Notes under the pieces: model-generated | What the model saw: only the letters and a program-made list of their open reading frames with translations | What the model was told of the DNA's origin: nothing | The model's database searches: none | Position numbers and translations under genes: made by a program | Origin: Anaerolineae bacterium | GTDB lineage: Bacteria > Chloroflexota > Anaerolineae > B4-G1 > SLSP01 | Length of the DNA: 9,970 nucleotides | Assembly: GCA_016927095.1 (NCBI GenBank) | Contig: JAFGNI010000222.1 | Span: 1 to 9,970, forward strand | Reading direction: 5' to 3' | Shown here: piece after piece, positions 1-6,053 of the stretch | Layout: each line of letters begins with the position of its first letter | Numbering within the stretch: the stretch's first letter is position 1

Positions 1-189
1 AGCTACGCGATGATGTTTGCGGTCGGCTTCGTGGCAGGGATCATCTTCGTCTATAGCATGCCCTTGGCAGGCGGGGCGGGCGGAAAGCTGGGGACGATTG
101 CCTTCGGCGCCGTGCTGGCGGTTTGCGGGTGGTGTGATCTGGTCGGGACGTTTGTCAAGCGCCGGAGTATTTCAGCGTCGGGCGCTTGA
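1..189 (+). CDS. C-terminal fragment of an unidentified membrane protein (5' end outside window)
   Basis: Frame 1 is open from the first base to a TGA at 187-189 and gives 62 residues. Two hydrophobic stretches are visible: roughly residues 3-20 (AMMFAVGFVAGIIFVYSM) and 31-50 (LGTIAFGAVLAVCGWCDLVG). A short basic tail with KRR follows, about residues 53-55. This pattern fits the last two membrane helices of an integral membrane protein with a positively charged end. I do not recognise the family. It is the only gene on the plus strand and converges on hypE, so it is probably unrelated to the hydrogenase locus. A different frame also opens from base 17, but its product is Ser/Arg/Trp-rich and looks like a shadow. 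Confidence 0.5.
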   Translation, partial: SYAMMFAVGFVAGIIFVYSMPLAGGAGGKLGTIAFGAVLAVCGWCDLVGTFVKRRSISASGA

Positions 190-311
190 TATCATTGCTC
201 TACGGGCCGTAGGACTATCGCATTTGGAACTCAAGAAGGGCTAGGCCTGTACAAATCACCGATATGTGGAGGCGCGGGAAATCTCCGATCTCGGGACCGG
301 GCCTGCTTGGG

Positions 312-345
312 GCGCGAGATCCTTCGGCTACGCTCAGGACAGGCT
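312..345. repeat. Dispersed repeat fragment (GCGCGAGATCCTTCGG...CTCAGGACAGG type)
   Basis: The 190-452 gap between the membrane protein and hypE contains a stretch starting GCGCGAGATCC and ending CTCAGGACAGGCTC. It includes the imperfect inverted pair TCCTTCG/CTCAGGA. A related start, GGCGCGAGATTCCTCACT, occurs at 5918-5935 in the other large gap. Sequences of this kind are familiar as short dispersed repeats in GC-rich bacterial genomes. I see no T-run that would make it a clear terminator, and nothing else in the gap that I can name. Confidence 0.35.
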
Positions 346-452
346 CTTCACTGGGGTTGATGGCTATACCCGTTTGATCTGCTGCCCCGTTCAGAATGCC
401 ATTTGCGGCTGACTTGGGATGAAATGCGACAGTCTGATGGACGCCGCCGGGG

Positions 453-1529
453 TCAGCAGATGCGCGGTAGCTGTGCCCCTGTCAGCATCTGCACAATGCG
501 CCGCGCGCCGTAGGGGGTCTCAAGAACGACATGGTGGTGCGCTAGGGTCATCCGTCCGATGATGGCGGCGTTCTGCCCGAGCGCATGTTGCTTCAAAACC
601 GCTAACGCGCGATGTGCCGCTTCCGCGGCGACTGCCATCACGACCTTGCCCTCATTGGCCGCGTAGAGCGGGTCCAGTCCCAGGAACTCGCAGGCGGCGC
701 GCACTTCCTCGCGAACGGGAATGGCGGCTTCCGTCAGGTTGATGCCCACGCCGGTCAACGCCACCGGTTCGCCGGTACAGGTCACCGGTTCGAGGCTGCC
801 CACCCACTCGTTGAGCACCGTGGCCAACCCGCCCCGGGTGGCATCCCGCATCCAGTGGACCTTGCCGGGGAGCGCGCCAAGGAGCGTTTCGATGAGGCCG
901 TTCAGCGGCGCGGTGTCGCTCTCCAGCTTGGACCCAAAGGCAAGTCCCTCTCGCTGCATCATCACGGCTAGGCCGTGATCACCGATGGTGCCGTTCACCA
1001 GGATCACGTCATCGGGCTGTATTTTGTGGGGGCCGAGATCCACCTCAGGTGGGATCACACCGACGCCCGCGGTGTTGATGAACAACCCGTCGGCGGCGCC
1101 TCGCTCCACAACCTTCGTGTCGCCGGTGACGATCTGCACGCCCGCATCGCGGGCCGTGGTTGCCATCGACGCCACCACCTGCTCCAGGATGTCGTACCGC
1201 AGGCCCTCTTCCAGGATGAAGCCGGCGGTCAGATAGAGGGGACGAGCACCCATCACCGCCAGGTCGTTGACGGTGCCGCAGACGGCCAACTCACCGATGT
1301 CGCCGCCGGGGAAGAAGAGCGGTTGCACGACATAGGAATCCGTCGTCAGCGCCATACGCCCTGGTGGCAGATCATCGAGCACGGCTGCGTCGTTCATCGG
1401 TGTCAGCTTGTCATTGCTGAAGGCCTTCACGAAAAGCTCTCGGATCAGCTCATGGCTCAATTCGCCGCCACTGCCGTGCGCCAACAGGATGCGCTGACCT
1501 GATGCTGTCGGGGTCGCTTTCTCGCTCAT
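453..1529 (-). CDS. hypE: HypE, carbamoyl dehydratase of hydrogenase maturation
   Basis: HypE takes the carbamoyl group that HypF places on its C-terminal cysteine and dehydrates it, using ATP, to a thiocyanate. The cyanide then goes to the iron held by HypC-HypD. The 358-residue product has the family's glycine-rich start (LLAHGSGG, residues 15-22), the nucleotide-binding MNDAAVLDDLPPG (45-57), TTDSYVVQPLFFPGGDIG (62-79) and CGTVNDLAVMGARP (84-97), typical of the PurM/SelD-like fold. It ends in PRIC, giving the essential terminal cysteine 358. The open frame runs further upstream to 1682, but that part lies antiparallel to nothing useful and sits inside hypD. ATG at 1527-1529 is preferred because it overlaps the hypD TGA as ATGA and places the conserved core near the start. 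Its first codons (MSEKA) are built from an 8-base repeat. It is the last gene of the operon. Confidence 0.96.
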   Translation of the reverse strand: MSEKATPTASGQRILLAHGSGGELSHELIRELFVKAFSNDKLTPMNDAAVLDDLPPGRMALTTDSYVVQPLFFPGGDIGELAVCGTVNDLAVMGARPLYLTAGFILEEGLRYDILEQVVASMATTARDAGVQIVTGDTKVVERGAADGLFINTAGVGVIPPEVDLGPHKIQPDDVILVNGTIGDHGLAVMMQREGLAFGSKLESDTAPLNGLIETLLGALPGKVHWMRDATRGGLATVLNEWVGSLEPVTCTGEPVALTGVGINLTEAAIPVREEVRAACEFLGLDPLYAANEGKVVMAVAAEAAHRALAVLKQHALGQNAAIIGRMTLAHHHVVLETPYGARRIVQMLTGAQLPRIC

Positions 1530-1534
1530 TCGCT
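1511..1534 (-). repeat. 8-base tandem repeat (3 units) spanning the hypD stop and hypE start
   Basis: On the plus strand the units are GGGTCGCT, TTCTCGCT and CATTCGCT, at 1511-1518, 1519-1526 and 1527-1534. On the coding strand this reads AGCGAATGAGCGAGAAAGCG. The first unit is degenerate; the other two match units in the hypF arrays at 4215-4286. The repeat supplies the hypE ATG, the overlapping hypD TGA and the MSEKA residues of HypE. Confidence 0.7.
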
Positions 1535-2638
1535 GGTTCCTGTCTCGCCGTATTTGTAGTAAGCGGCGCAGGCGCCCTCCGCGCTGACCATGCAGGGACC
1601 TACAGGGTTCCTTGGCGTGCAGACGCGGCGGAAGAGCGCGCATTCCGTAGGAGCAATCACACCGCGGAGGACCTCGCCGCAACGGCAGCCGGGCGGCTCA
1701 CCCACAGGCTCAACTGCTACCGGGAAGCGCTGCGCTGCGTCGCGTTGGGCAAAGCGGCGGCGGAGGCGCAATCCACTGTCCGGGATATCTCCAAAGCCCC
1801 GCCACGGCGTCGTCGCAACCTCAAAGACCTCCTCCAGCATTCGCTGCGCCACGGGGTTGCCCTGAGGGCGTACACTGCGGGCGTAAGTATTGAAGACGCC
1901 GGGACGCCGGTCTGCCACCGCATGGACAAGCGCGGCGATGGCGCCCAGAAGATCAAGAGGTTCAAAACCGGCGACGGCGCACGGAATGGCGTAATCGTCA
2001 GGCAGGAATGCCCACGCGTCGCTGCCGATCACGGCGCTGACATGGCCCGGCCCGATGATGCCGTCGAGCGCAACCTCACCGGCATCGAGAATCGCCTGCA
2101 TCGCGGGAGGCGTCAGCTTGTGCATACTCAGGACGCTGAAGTTCGGCACGCCCTCCTTTTCCGCTTGCAGCACCGTGGCGGCGATGCCCGGCGTTGTCGT
2201 CTCAAACCCCACGCCGAGGAAAATCACCTCGCGCGCCGGGTTGTCCCGCGCGATCGCCAGCGCATCCAGGGGTGAGTAGACTATACGGACGTCGGCGCCT
2301 TCGGCGCGAATCTCCTGCAGTGTGCCGCGGCTGCCGGGGACGCGAACCATGTCACCGAAGGTGGCAAGGATGACGCTGGGGATCTCCGCTATGGCCATCG
2401 CCCGATCTAGGTCGGAGGCGGCTGTGACACAGACCGGACAACCAGGGCCCGAGCGCATATCCACGTCGCCTGCCAACATCTGTCGCAAACCGAAGCGAAA
2501 GATGGCGTGGGTGTGGCCGCCGCAGAACTCCATCAACCGGACCGGACGGATCTCCGGGTGTGCTGCGACCTCCCGGCGGATCTCCGCCACGAGGTCGCGG
2601 GCCAGCTTGGGGTCGCGAAACTCATCGATGTACTTCAT
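1526..2638 (-). CDS. hypD: HypD, Fe-S scaffold for Fe(CN)2CO assembly
   Basis: HypD binds a [4Fe-4S] cluster and, with HypC, forms the scaffold where cyanide and CO are attached to iron. At 370 residues the length is normal. Motifs seen in order are EFCGGHTHAIFRFG (37-50, Cys39), RSGPGCPVCVT (62-72, Cys67 and Cys70), FGDMVRVPGSRGTLQE (94-109), GVGFETTTPG (142-151), GPGHVSAVIG (196-205) and IPDSGLRLR (285-293). The cysteine-rich C-terminal part holds Cys318, 320, 333, 340, 349 and 357, the usual ligands of the cluster and its neighbours. Its stop overlaps the hypE start by ATGA, suggesting translational coupling. hypC ends 12 bases upstream. No strong Shine-Dalgarno sequence is visible in that gap. 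Confidence 0.97.
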   Translation of the reverse strand: MKYIDEFRDPKLARDLVAEIRREVAAHPEIRPVRLMEFCGGHTHAIFRFGLRQMLAGDVDMRSGPGCPVCVTAASDLDRAMAIAEIPSVILATFGDMVRVPGSRGTLQEIRAEGADVRIVYSPLDALAIARDNPAREVIFLGVGFETTTPGIAATVLQAEKEGVPNFSVLSMHKLTPPAMQAILDAGEVALDGIIGPGHVSAVIGSDAWAFLPDDYAIPCAVAGFEPLDLLGAIAALVHAVADRRPGVFNTYARSVRPQGNPVAQRMLEEVFEVATTPWRGFGDIPDSGLRLRRRFAQRDAAQRFPVAVEPVGEPPGCRCGEVLRGVIAPTECALFRRVCTPRNPVGPCMVSAEGACAAYYKYGETGTSE

Positions 2639-2650
2639 CGGACGGTGCGG

Positions 2651-2920
2651 TTATGCTTCACTAGCGCCGGCGCGACGGGCATCCTCGCGCTCCAGCTCCT
2701 CTTGAATGGCGGCCAGCTCCGCGAAGGTCTCCAACGAGGCTTGGGCTTCCTCCGGATCCATCAGAGAGATAGCGTAGCCGGTATGGACGAGAACATAGTC
2801 GCCCACCCGGGCCTCGGGTGTCATGATCAGGCTGATCTGGCGGGTGACGCCGCCAAGTTCGACGGTCGCGATGCCGTTGTCATCGATTGCGGTGATCTGG
2901 GTGGGGATTGCCAAACACAT
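2651..2920 (-). CDS. hypC: HypC, maturation chaperone for the large subunit
   Basis: HypC carries the iron precursor with HypD and holds the large-subunit precursor open until nickel is inserted. The 89-residue product begins MCLAIP, with the invariant Cys2 that coordinates iron and contacts the hydrogenase. It continues with GDYVLVHTGYAI (40-51), the family's beta-barrel signature. The remaining C-terminal stretch (about 55-89) is Glu/Ala-rich and helical in character. The open frame continues upstream to 3055 inside hypF, but the true start is the ATG at 2918-2920. That start gives the required MC amino terminus and is preceded by the ribosome-binding sequence AGGAG (coding strand, 8 bases before the ATG). 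It starts 4 bases after the hypF stop. Confidence 0.96.
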   Translation of the reverse strand: MCLAIPTQITAIDDNGIATVELGGVTRQISLIMTPEARVGDYVLVHTGYAISLMDPEEAQASLETFAELAAIQEELEREDARRAGASEA

Positions 2921-2924
2921 AATG

Positions 2925-5699
2925 CTAACTCCTATGGTGGCCAGCCGCCACGGCGTGCGCCATGGCCGCTTGCCCCAATGATATGCAGCCGTCATTTGGC
3001 GGCACCTGGTCGTGAATGAGCACGTCGAATCCTGCTTCGGACAACAGCGGAACAACCGTCGTCATCAGGTGGCGATTCTGCAAGACCCCGCCACTCAGAG
3101 CGACCGTGGCAAGCCCGTAATCTGACCGCAATAGCCGGCAGACCTGCAGGACCATCGCGGCTACCGTGACGTGGAATCGCCGGGAGATCGGCGCGATGGC
3201 CTCGCCCCGGGCCAGGTCGTCGAGAAGAGCCTCGAAGAGTGCGGCGACCTCGATGACGTAGGGGCTCCGACCCGTGTCCAGGTCGAAGGGATAGGCCCTC
3301 CGCTCCTCTGGTTCCCTTGTCTGGATGCCTATCACGTCAGCCCCCATCGCCTGCTCTAGCTCGATCGCAGCTTGCGCCTCGTAGGTCGTGGACCTGCAGA
3401 CACCCAGGAGCGCGCTGACCGCGTCAAAGAGGCGCCCCATCGACGACGTCAGGGGGCTGTTGATGCCGCGATCCACCATCGTGCGGATGCGCATCACGTC
3501 GGACGGGCAGAACTCCCCCAACGGCAGCGCCTCATCCAGGCCTAGCGCATGGACATAGGCGACGGCGATGCGCCACGGATGCCGGATCGCAGCATCGCCA
3601 CCCGGCAGCGGTAAATAGGCTAGGTGGGCCACCCGCTCAAAGCCGTCGTAGTCGCCGACAAACCACTCTCCGCCCCAAATGCTGCCATCTTTGCCATAGC
3701 CGGTGCCGTCAAGGGCTACGCCGATGACTGGCCCTTGGTCTGCCGCCCAGCCATGGTCTGCCAGCACCGAGGCGATATGTGCCTCATGGTGCTGGACCCG
3801 GTAGGGCGCCGGTAGACCGCGTTCTTGGGCGAAGTCCGCCGCCAGTCGCGTGCTCATGTAATCGGGGTGTAGGTCGCACGCGACCAGCTCCGGCTCAATC
3901 CGGAAGAGATGCTGGTAGGTTGCCAGCGCGGCCTCGTAGTGTTCCAAGGTGTCTAGGTTCTCCAGATCGCCGATGTGCTGGCTCACGAAGGCGTACTGAT
4001 CTCGGGTCAGGGTGAAAGTGTTCTTCAGCAGCGGCCCCGCCGCAAAGATCTGTGGTGCCTTGAACGGCAGCCGGATGGGGAACGGGGCGTAGCCTCGGGC
4101 GCGACGGATGGGGATGATGCTGGATACCGGATGCTGGATGCTGGATACGGGATACTGGATACTGGATACTGGATGCTGGACGCTGGATACCGGATCTGCC
4201 TGAGAAAGCTCTACTTTTCGCTCACTTGCCCTTTCACTTTCTCGCTTTTCCGCTTTCTCGCTGATTCGCTCATTCGCTGATTCTGTCATTTGCGCCACCT
4301 GTACCACCGAGTCATCGTAGCGCGCATGGATGTCGCGATTGTGGAGCAGGAAGGCATCGGCGAGCGGCGCCAGGCGGCGTAGGGCCTCTTCGTTGTCCTT
4401 GGCGATGGGCTCCTCGGAGAGGTTACCGCTGGTCATCACCAGCGGGCGGTTGATGTCACGCAGAAGGATGTGGTGCAGCGGCGTATAGGGGATCATCACA
4501 CCCAAGGTATGGCTGTTCGGGGCAACGTTGTCCGCGACCTGCAGCCGGGCCGGCGGCTGACCACCGCGCTTGTCCAGCAGAACAATCGGACATTGTGGTG
4601 AGCTGAGCACCTCGGCGGCCTCGGGCGGAACCTCGCAGAGCGCCCGCACGTCGTCTAGGGAGGGGACCATGATAGCGAGAGGCTTGTGCGGGCGTTGCTT
4701 CCGTGCTCGCAACGTCGCGACCGCCTCCGCATTCGTGGCGTCGCACGCTAGGTGGAAGCCACCCAGCCCTTTGATCGCCAGGATCTTCCCCGCCAGCAGG
4801 AGCTCGCGTGCCCGGGCGAAGACGGTGTCGGATGCCGGGTCCTGGATGCTGGATGCTGGATGCTGGATGGCAGATACCGGATGCCAGATACCAGACGCTG
4901 GATCTCGCTTTGGGCCGCCAGCGTCTACTGCAGCCGCCTTTTCGCCTTCTCGCTCTTTCGCTTTCTCGCCTTCTCGCTTTCTCGCTGATTCGTTGTCGCT
5001 GACCGCTGACAGCTGACCGCTGACCGCTTCGACCAGCCACACCTGCGGCCCACAGACCGGGCACGCGTTGGGCTGGGCGTGAAAGCGGCGGTCGCTGGGG
5101 TCCTCATATTCGGACCGGCAGTCCTCGCACATTGGGAAGACGCGCATTGTCGTCTTGGGACGGTCGTAGGGGATGTCCTGGATGATGGTGAAACGAGGGC
5201 CGCAGTTGGTGCAGTTAATGAAAGGATAGCGATAGCGCCGGTCCTCCGGATCGAAGAGCTCGCGTAGGCAATCGGGACAGGTCGCGACGTCCGGTGAGAT
5301 CAGTTGGTAGCGGCCCACCTGGCTCACGGAGTGGCGAATCTCGAAGGAAGCAAAGCCCTGCGCCGGGATCGGCGCAGCCTCCAGCGATTCAATGCTGGCT
5401 AGAGGGGGTGCCTGGGCCTCGAGGGCATCGATGAAGGCCAGCACATCGGCCTCTGGCCCCTCCACCTCGATCGCGACGCCTCCGGAATGGTTAAGCACCC
5501 ACCCGGTCAGGCCCATCGTCGCCGCCAGGTTATAGACGAAGGGCCGGAACCCCACGCCCTGCACGACGCCCGTTATGGCAATGCGTCGCGCGATCTTTGT
5601 CGCTGTTCCCACAATACCACTGTCCAATGTCACCTTGCCGCCGTTTCTGTCCAGAGGCCACACACATACCCAACTCAGCTGGCGGCGAACCACAGCCAC
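2925..5699 (-). CDS. hypF: HypF, carbamoyltransferase of hydrogenase maturation, enlarged by two repeat-derived insertions
   Basis: HypF converts carbamoyl phosphate and ATP into carbamoyl-adenylate and transfers the carbamoyl group to HypE. Domains in order (residues from the 5699 start) are acylphosphatase-like with VQGVGFRPFVY (46-56); two zinc fingers with cysteine pairs at 141/144, 163/166, 191/194 and 213/216; YrdC-like from about 292, with KPLAIM (339-344), TSGNLSEEPIA (423-433) and YDDSVV (461-466); and Kae1-like with HHEAH (637-641), DGTGYG (664-669), SGGVLQN (869-875) and PPNDGCISLGQ (900-910). The family is usually about 750-780 residues; this is 924. The excess is mainly two low-complexity insertions, about 224-291 and 470-529, at the zinc-finger/YrdC and YrdC/Kae1 boundaries. 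The GTG at 5699 has GGGGAG 8 bases upstream. Internal GTG (5633) or TTG (5627) starts are also possible, because the first ~30 residues are not conserved-looking. All catalytic motifs are intact, so it is probably functional. Confidence 0.95.
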   Translation of the reverse strand: MAVVRRQLSWVCVWPLDRNGGKVTLDSGIVGTATKIARRIAITGVVQGVGFRPFVYNLAATMGLTGWVLNHSGGVAIEVEGPEADVLAFIDALEAQAPPLASIESLEAAPIPAQGFASFEIRHSVSQVGRYQLISPDVATCPDCLRELFDPEDRRYRYPFINCTNCGPRFTIIQDIPYDRPKTTMRVFPMCEDCRSEYEDPSDRRFHAQPNACPVCGPQVWLVEAVSGQLSAVSDNESARKREGEKAKEREGEKAAAVDAGGPKRDPASGIWHPVSAIQHPASSIQDPASDTVFARARELLLAGKILAIKGLGGFHLACDATNAEAVATLRARKQRPHKPLAIMVPSLDDVRALCEVPPEAAEVLSSPQCPIVLLDKRGGQPPARLQVADNVAPNSHTLGVMIPYTPLHHILLRDINRPLVMTSGNLSEEPIAKDNEEALRRLAPLADAFLLHNRDIHARYDDSVVQVAQMTESANERISEKAEKRESERASERKVELSQADPVSSVQHPVSSIQYPVSSIQHPVSSIIPIRRARGYAPFPIRLPFKAPQIFAAGPLLKNTFTLTRDQYAFVSQHIGDLENLDTLEHYEAALATYQHLFRIEPELVACDLHPDYMSTRLAADFAQERGLPAPYRVQHHEAHIASVLADHGWAADQGPVIGVALDGTGYGKDGSIWGGEWFVGDYDGFERVAHLAYLPLPGGDAAIRHPWRIAVAYVHALGLDEALPLGEFCPSDVMRIRTMVDRGINSPLTSSMGRLFDAVSALLGVCRSTTYEAQAAIELEQAMGADVIGIQTREPEERRAYPFDLDTGRSPYVIEVAALFEALLDDLARGEAIAPISRRFHVTVAAMVLQVCRLLRSDYGLATVALSGGVLQNRHLMTTVVPLLSEAGFDVLIHDQVPPNDGCISLGQAAMAHAVAAGHHRS
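4120..4196 (-). repeat. 7-base tandem array, 11 units, inside hypF (insertion 2)
   Basis: Eleven contiguous 7-base units on the plus strand follow CTGGATA/G with variants CCGGATG, CGGGATA and CTGGACG. On the hypF strand the unit is (T/C)ATCCAG. It encodes PVSSVQHPVSSIQYPVSSIQ-type peptide, a 7-residue period. An array of exactly the same unit number lies in insertion 1. Confidence 0.9.
4215..4286 (-). repeat. 8-base tandem array, 9 degenerate units, inside hypF (insertion 2)
   Basis: Units on the plus strand run TTTTCGCT, CACTTGCC, CTTTCACT, TTCTCGCT, TTTCCGCT, TTCTCGCT, GATTCGCT, CATTCGCT, GATTCTGT. On the hypF strand they encode the charged stretch SANERISEKAEKRESERASE (residues 474-493). 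An 18-base linker (4197-4214) separates it from the 7-base array. Confidence 0.85.
4828..4904 (-). repeat. 7-base tandem array, 11 units, inside hypF (insertion 1)
   Basis: Eleven 7-base units on the plus strand include four perfect CTGGATG copies at 4842-4869 and variants TCGGATG, CCGGGTC, GCAGATA, CCGGATG, CCAGATA, CCAGACG and CTGGATC. On the hypF strand they encode HPVSAIQHPASSIQDPAS (residues 273-290). Same unit, number and orientation as at 4120-4196, but the order of variants differs, so the two arrays are not a simple recent copy. Confidence 0.9.
4939..4994 (-). repeat. 8-base tandem array, 7 units, inside hypF (insertion 1)
   Basis: Units on the plus strand run TTTTCGCC, TTCTCGCT, CTTTCGCT, TTCTCGCC, TTCTCGCT, TTCTCGCT, GATTCGTT. 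On the hypF strand they encode NESARKREGEKAKEREGEK, a highly charged segment with an 8-residue period. A 34-base unrelated linker (4905-4938) separates it from the 7-base array. Confidence 0.88.
4997..5028 (-). repeat. Second type of 7-base tandem array (GTCAGCG), about 4.5 units, at the start of insertion 1
   Basis: Plus-strand units CGCTGAC, CGCTGAC, AGCTGAC, CGCTGAC and a partial CGCT. On the hypF strand the unit GTCAGCG encodes AVSGQLSAVSD (residues 225-235). It is missing from insertion 2. Unlike the other two arrays, it would contain TGA stops if inverted. Confidence 0.8.
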
Positions 5700-5841
5700 C
5701 GCATTGTCTCCCCAGACCCCAAGACAACTGCATTGCGCAGTTCGAGCCTATGCGCTATCCAAGTTCTCGTCCGATCGCCGCCAACTCACGCAAGCCGCGC
5801 AACTCAGGCAGCCTTGGCACCGTGTCCATCATCCTATGCCG

Positions 5842-5868
5842 GCCTCCACGCAGTGCAGGCGTGAAGGC
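5842..5868. repeat. 10-base-pair inverted repeat (hairpin) in the hypB-hypF gap
   Basis: GCCTCCACGC and GCGTGAAGGC flank a 7-base loop and pair at all ten positions with one G-U wobble. No U-run follows on either strand, so it is more like a REP-type element or an mRNA-stability hairpin than an intrinsic terminator. Confidence 0.5.
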
Positions 5869-5917
5869 TCTCACCCCTCGGAAGGCGTTCGCGCCCCAAT
5901 ACCATATCCGTCATTGA

Positions 5918-5983
5918 GGCGCGAGATTCCTCACTGACCTCGCTTAGTCGAGTGGGCGATCAGAAAACCCGTTCGGAATGACA
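5918..5983. repeat. Dispersed repeat split by 35 bases
   Basis: GGCGCGAGATTCCTCACT (5918-5935) and GTTCGGAATGACA (5971-5983) look like the two halves of a common short palindromic-type repeat (GAGATTCCTCACT...CGGAATGACA). Between them lie 35 bases containing the small inverted repeat CTCG/CGAG around CTTAGT. The left half resembles the fragment at 312-345. Recognition of the family is from memory and unverified. Confidence 0.35.
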
Positions 5984-6053
5984 TCACGACCTAGCTGGAG
6001 CCCAATGCGATCGCCCTATATCAGATCTCCCTCCAGTACCTTGCATCCAACCC

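Larger units (their letters stand above)
5700..6053. other. 354-base gap between hypB and hypF without a convincing gene
   Basis: No open frame here resembles a known protein. On the minus strand a 25-codon frame (5755-5832) starts with two ATGs and ends TAG. Its product is leucine-rich (PELRGLRELAAIGREL), but I cannot support it as a gene. The gap contains a hairpin at 5842-5868 and a split dispersed repeat at 5918-5983. I found no clear promoter for hypF and no U-tailed terminator. The usual tight spacing of hyp genes is lost only here and around the protease, so this gap probably reflects inserted repeat sequence. Confidence 0.5.

Noticed and set aside
200..212. Palindrome CTACGG-G-CCGTAG as terminator of the membrane protein gene
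   Set aside because: The arms are short, the loop is too small to fold as written, and no T-run follows.
1530..1682. Longer HypE with 51 extra amino-terminal residues
   Set aside because: The extension overlaps hypD in another frame and is Arg/Cys-rich. The ATG at 1529 with ATGA overlap gives the normal HypE length.
1502..2275. Plus-strand open frame of 257 codons opposite hypD and hypE
   Set aside because: It is antisense to two genes with complete family motifs, is Arg/His-rich, and has no recognisable domain. GC-rich codon use makes such shadow frames common.
2921..3055. Longer HypC with 45 extra amino-terminal residues
   Set aside because: HypC needs Cys2 exposed after Met removal, and AGGAG stands just before the ATG at 2920. 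The extension lies within hypF.
4120..5028. CRISPR array
   Set aside because: Repeats are 7-8 bases with no spacers and lie inside a coding gene; they are simple tandem arrays.
2925..5699. hypF as a broken or chimeric pseudogene because of the repeats
   Set aside because: The frame is continuous through both insertions, and every expected zinc, YrdC and Kae1-like motif is present in the right order.
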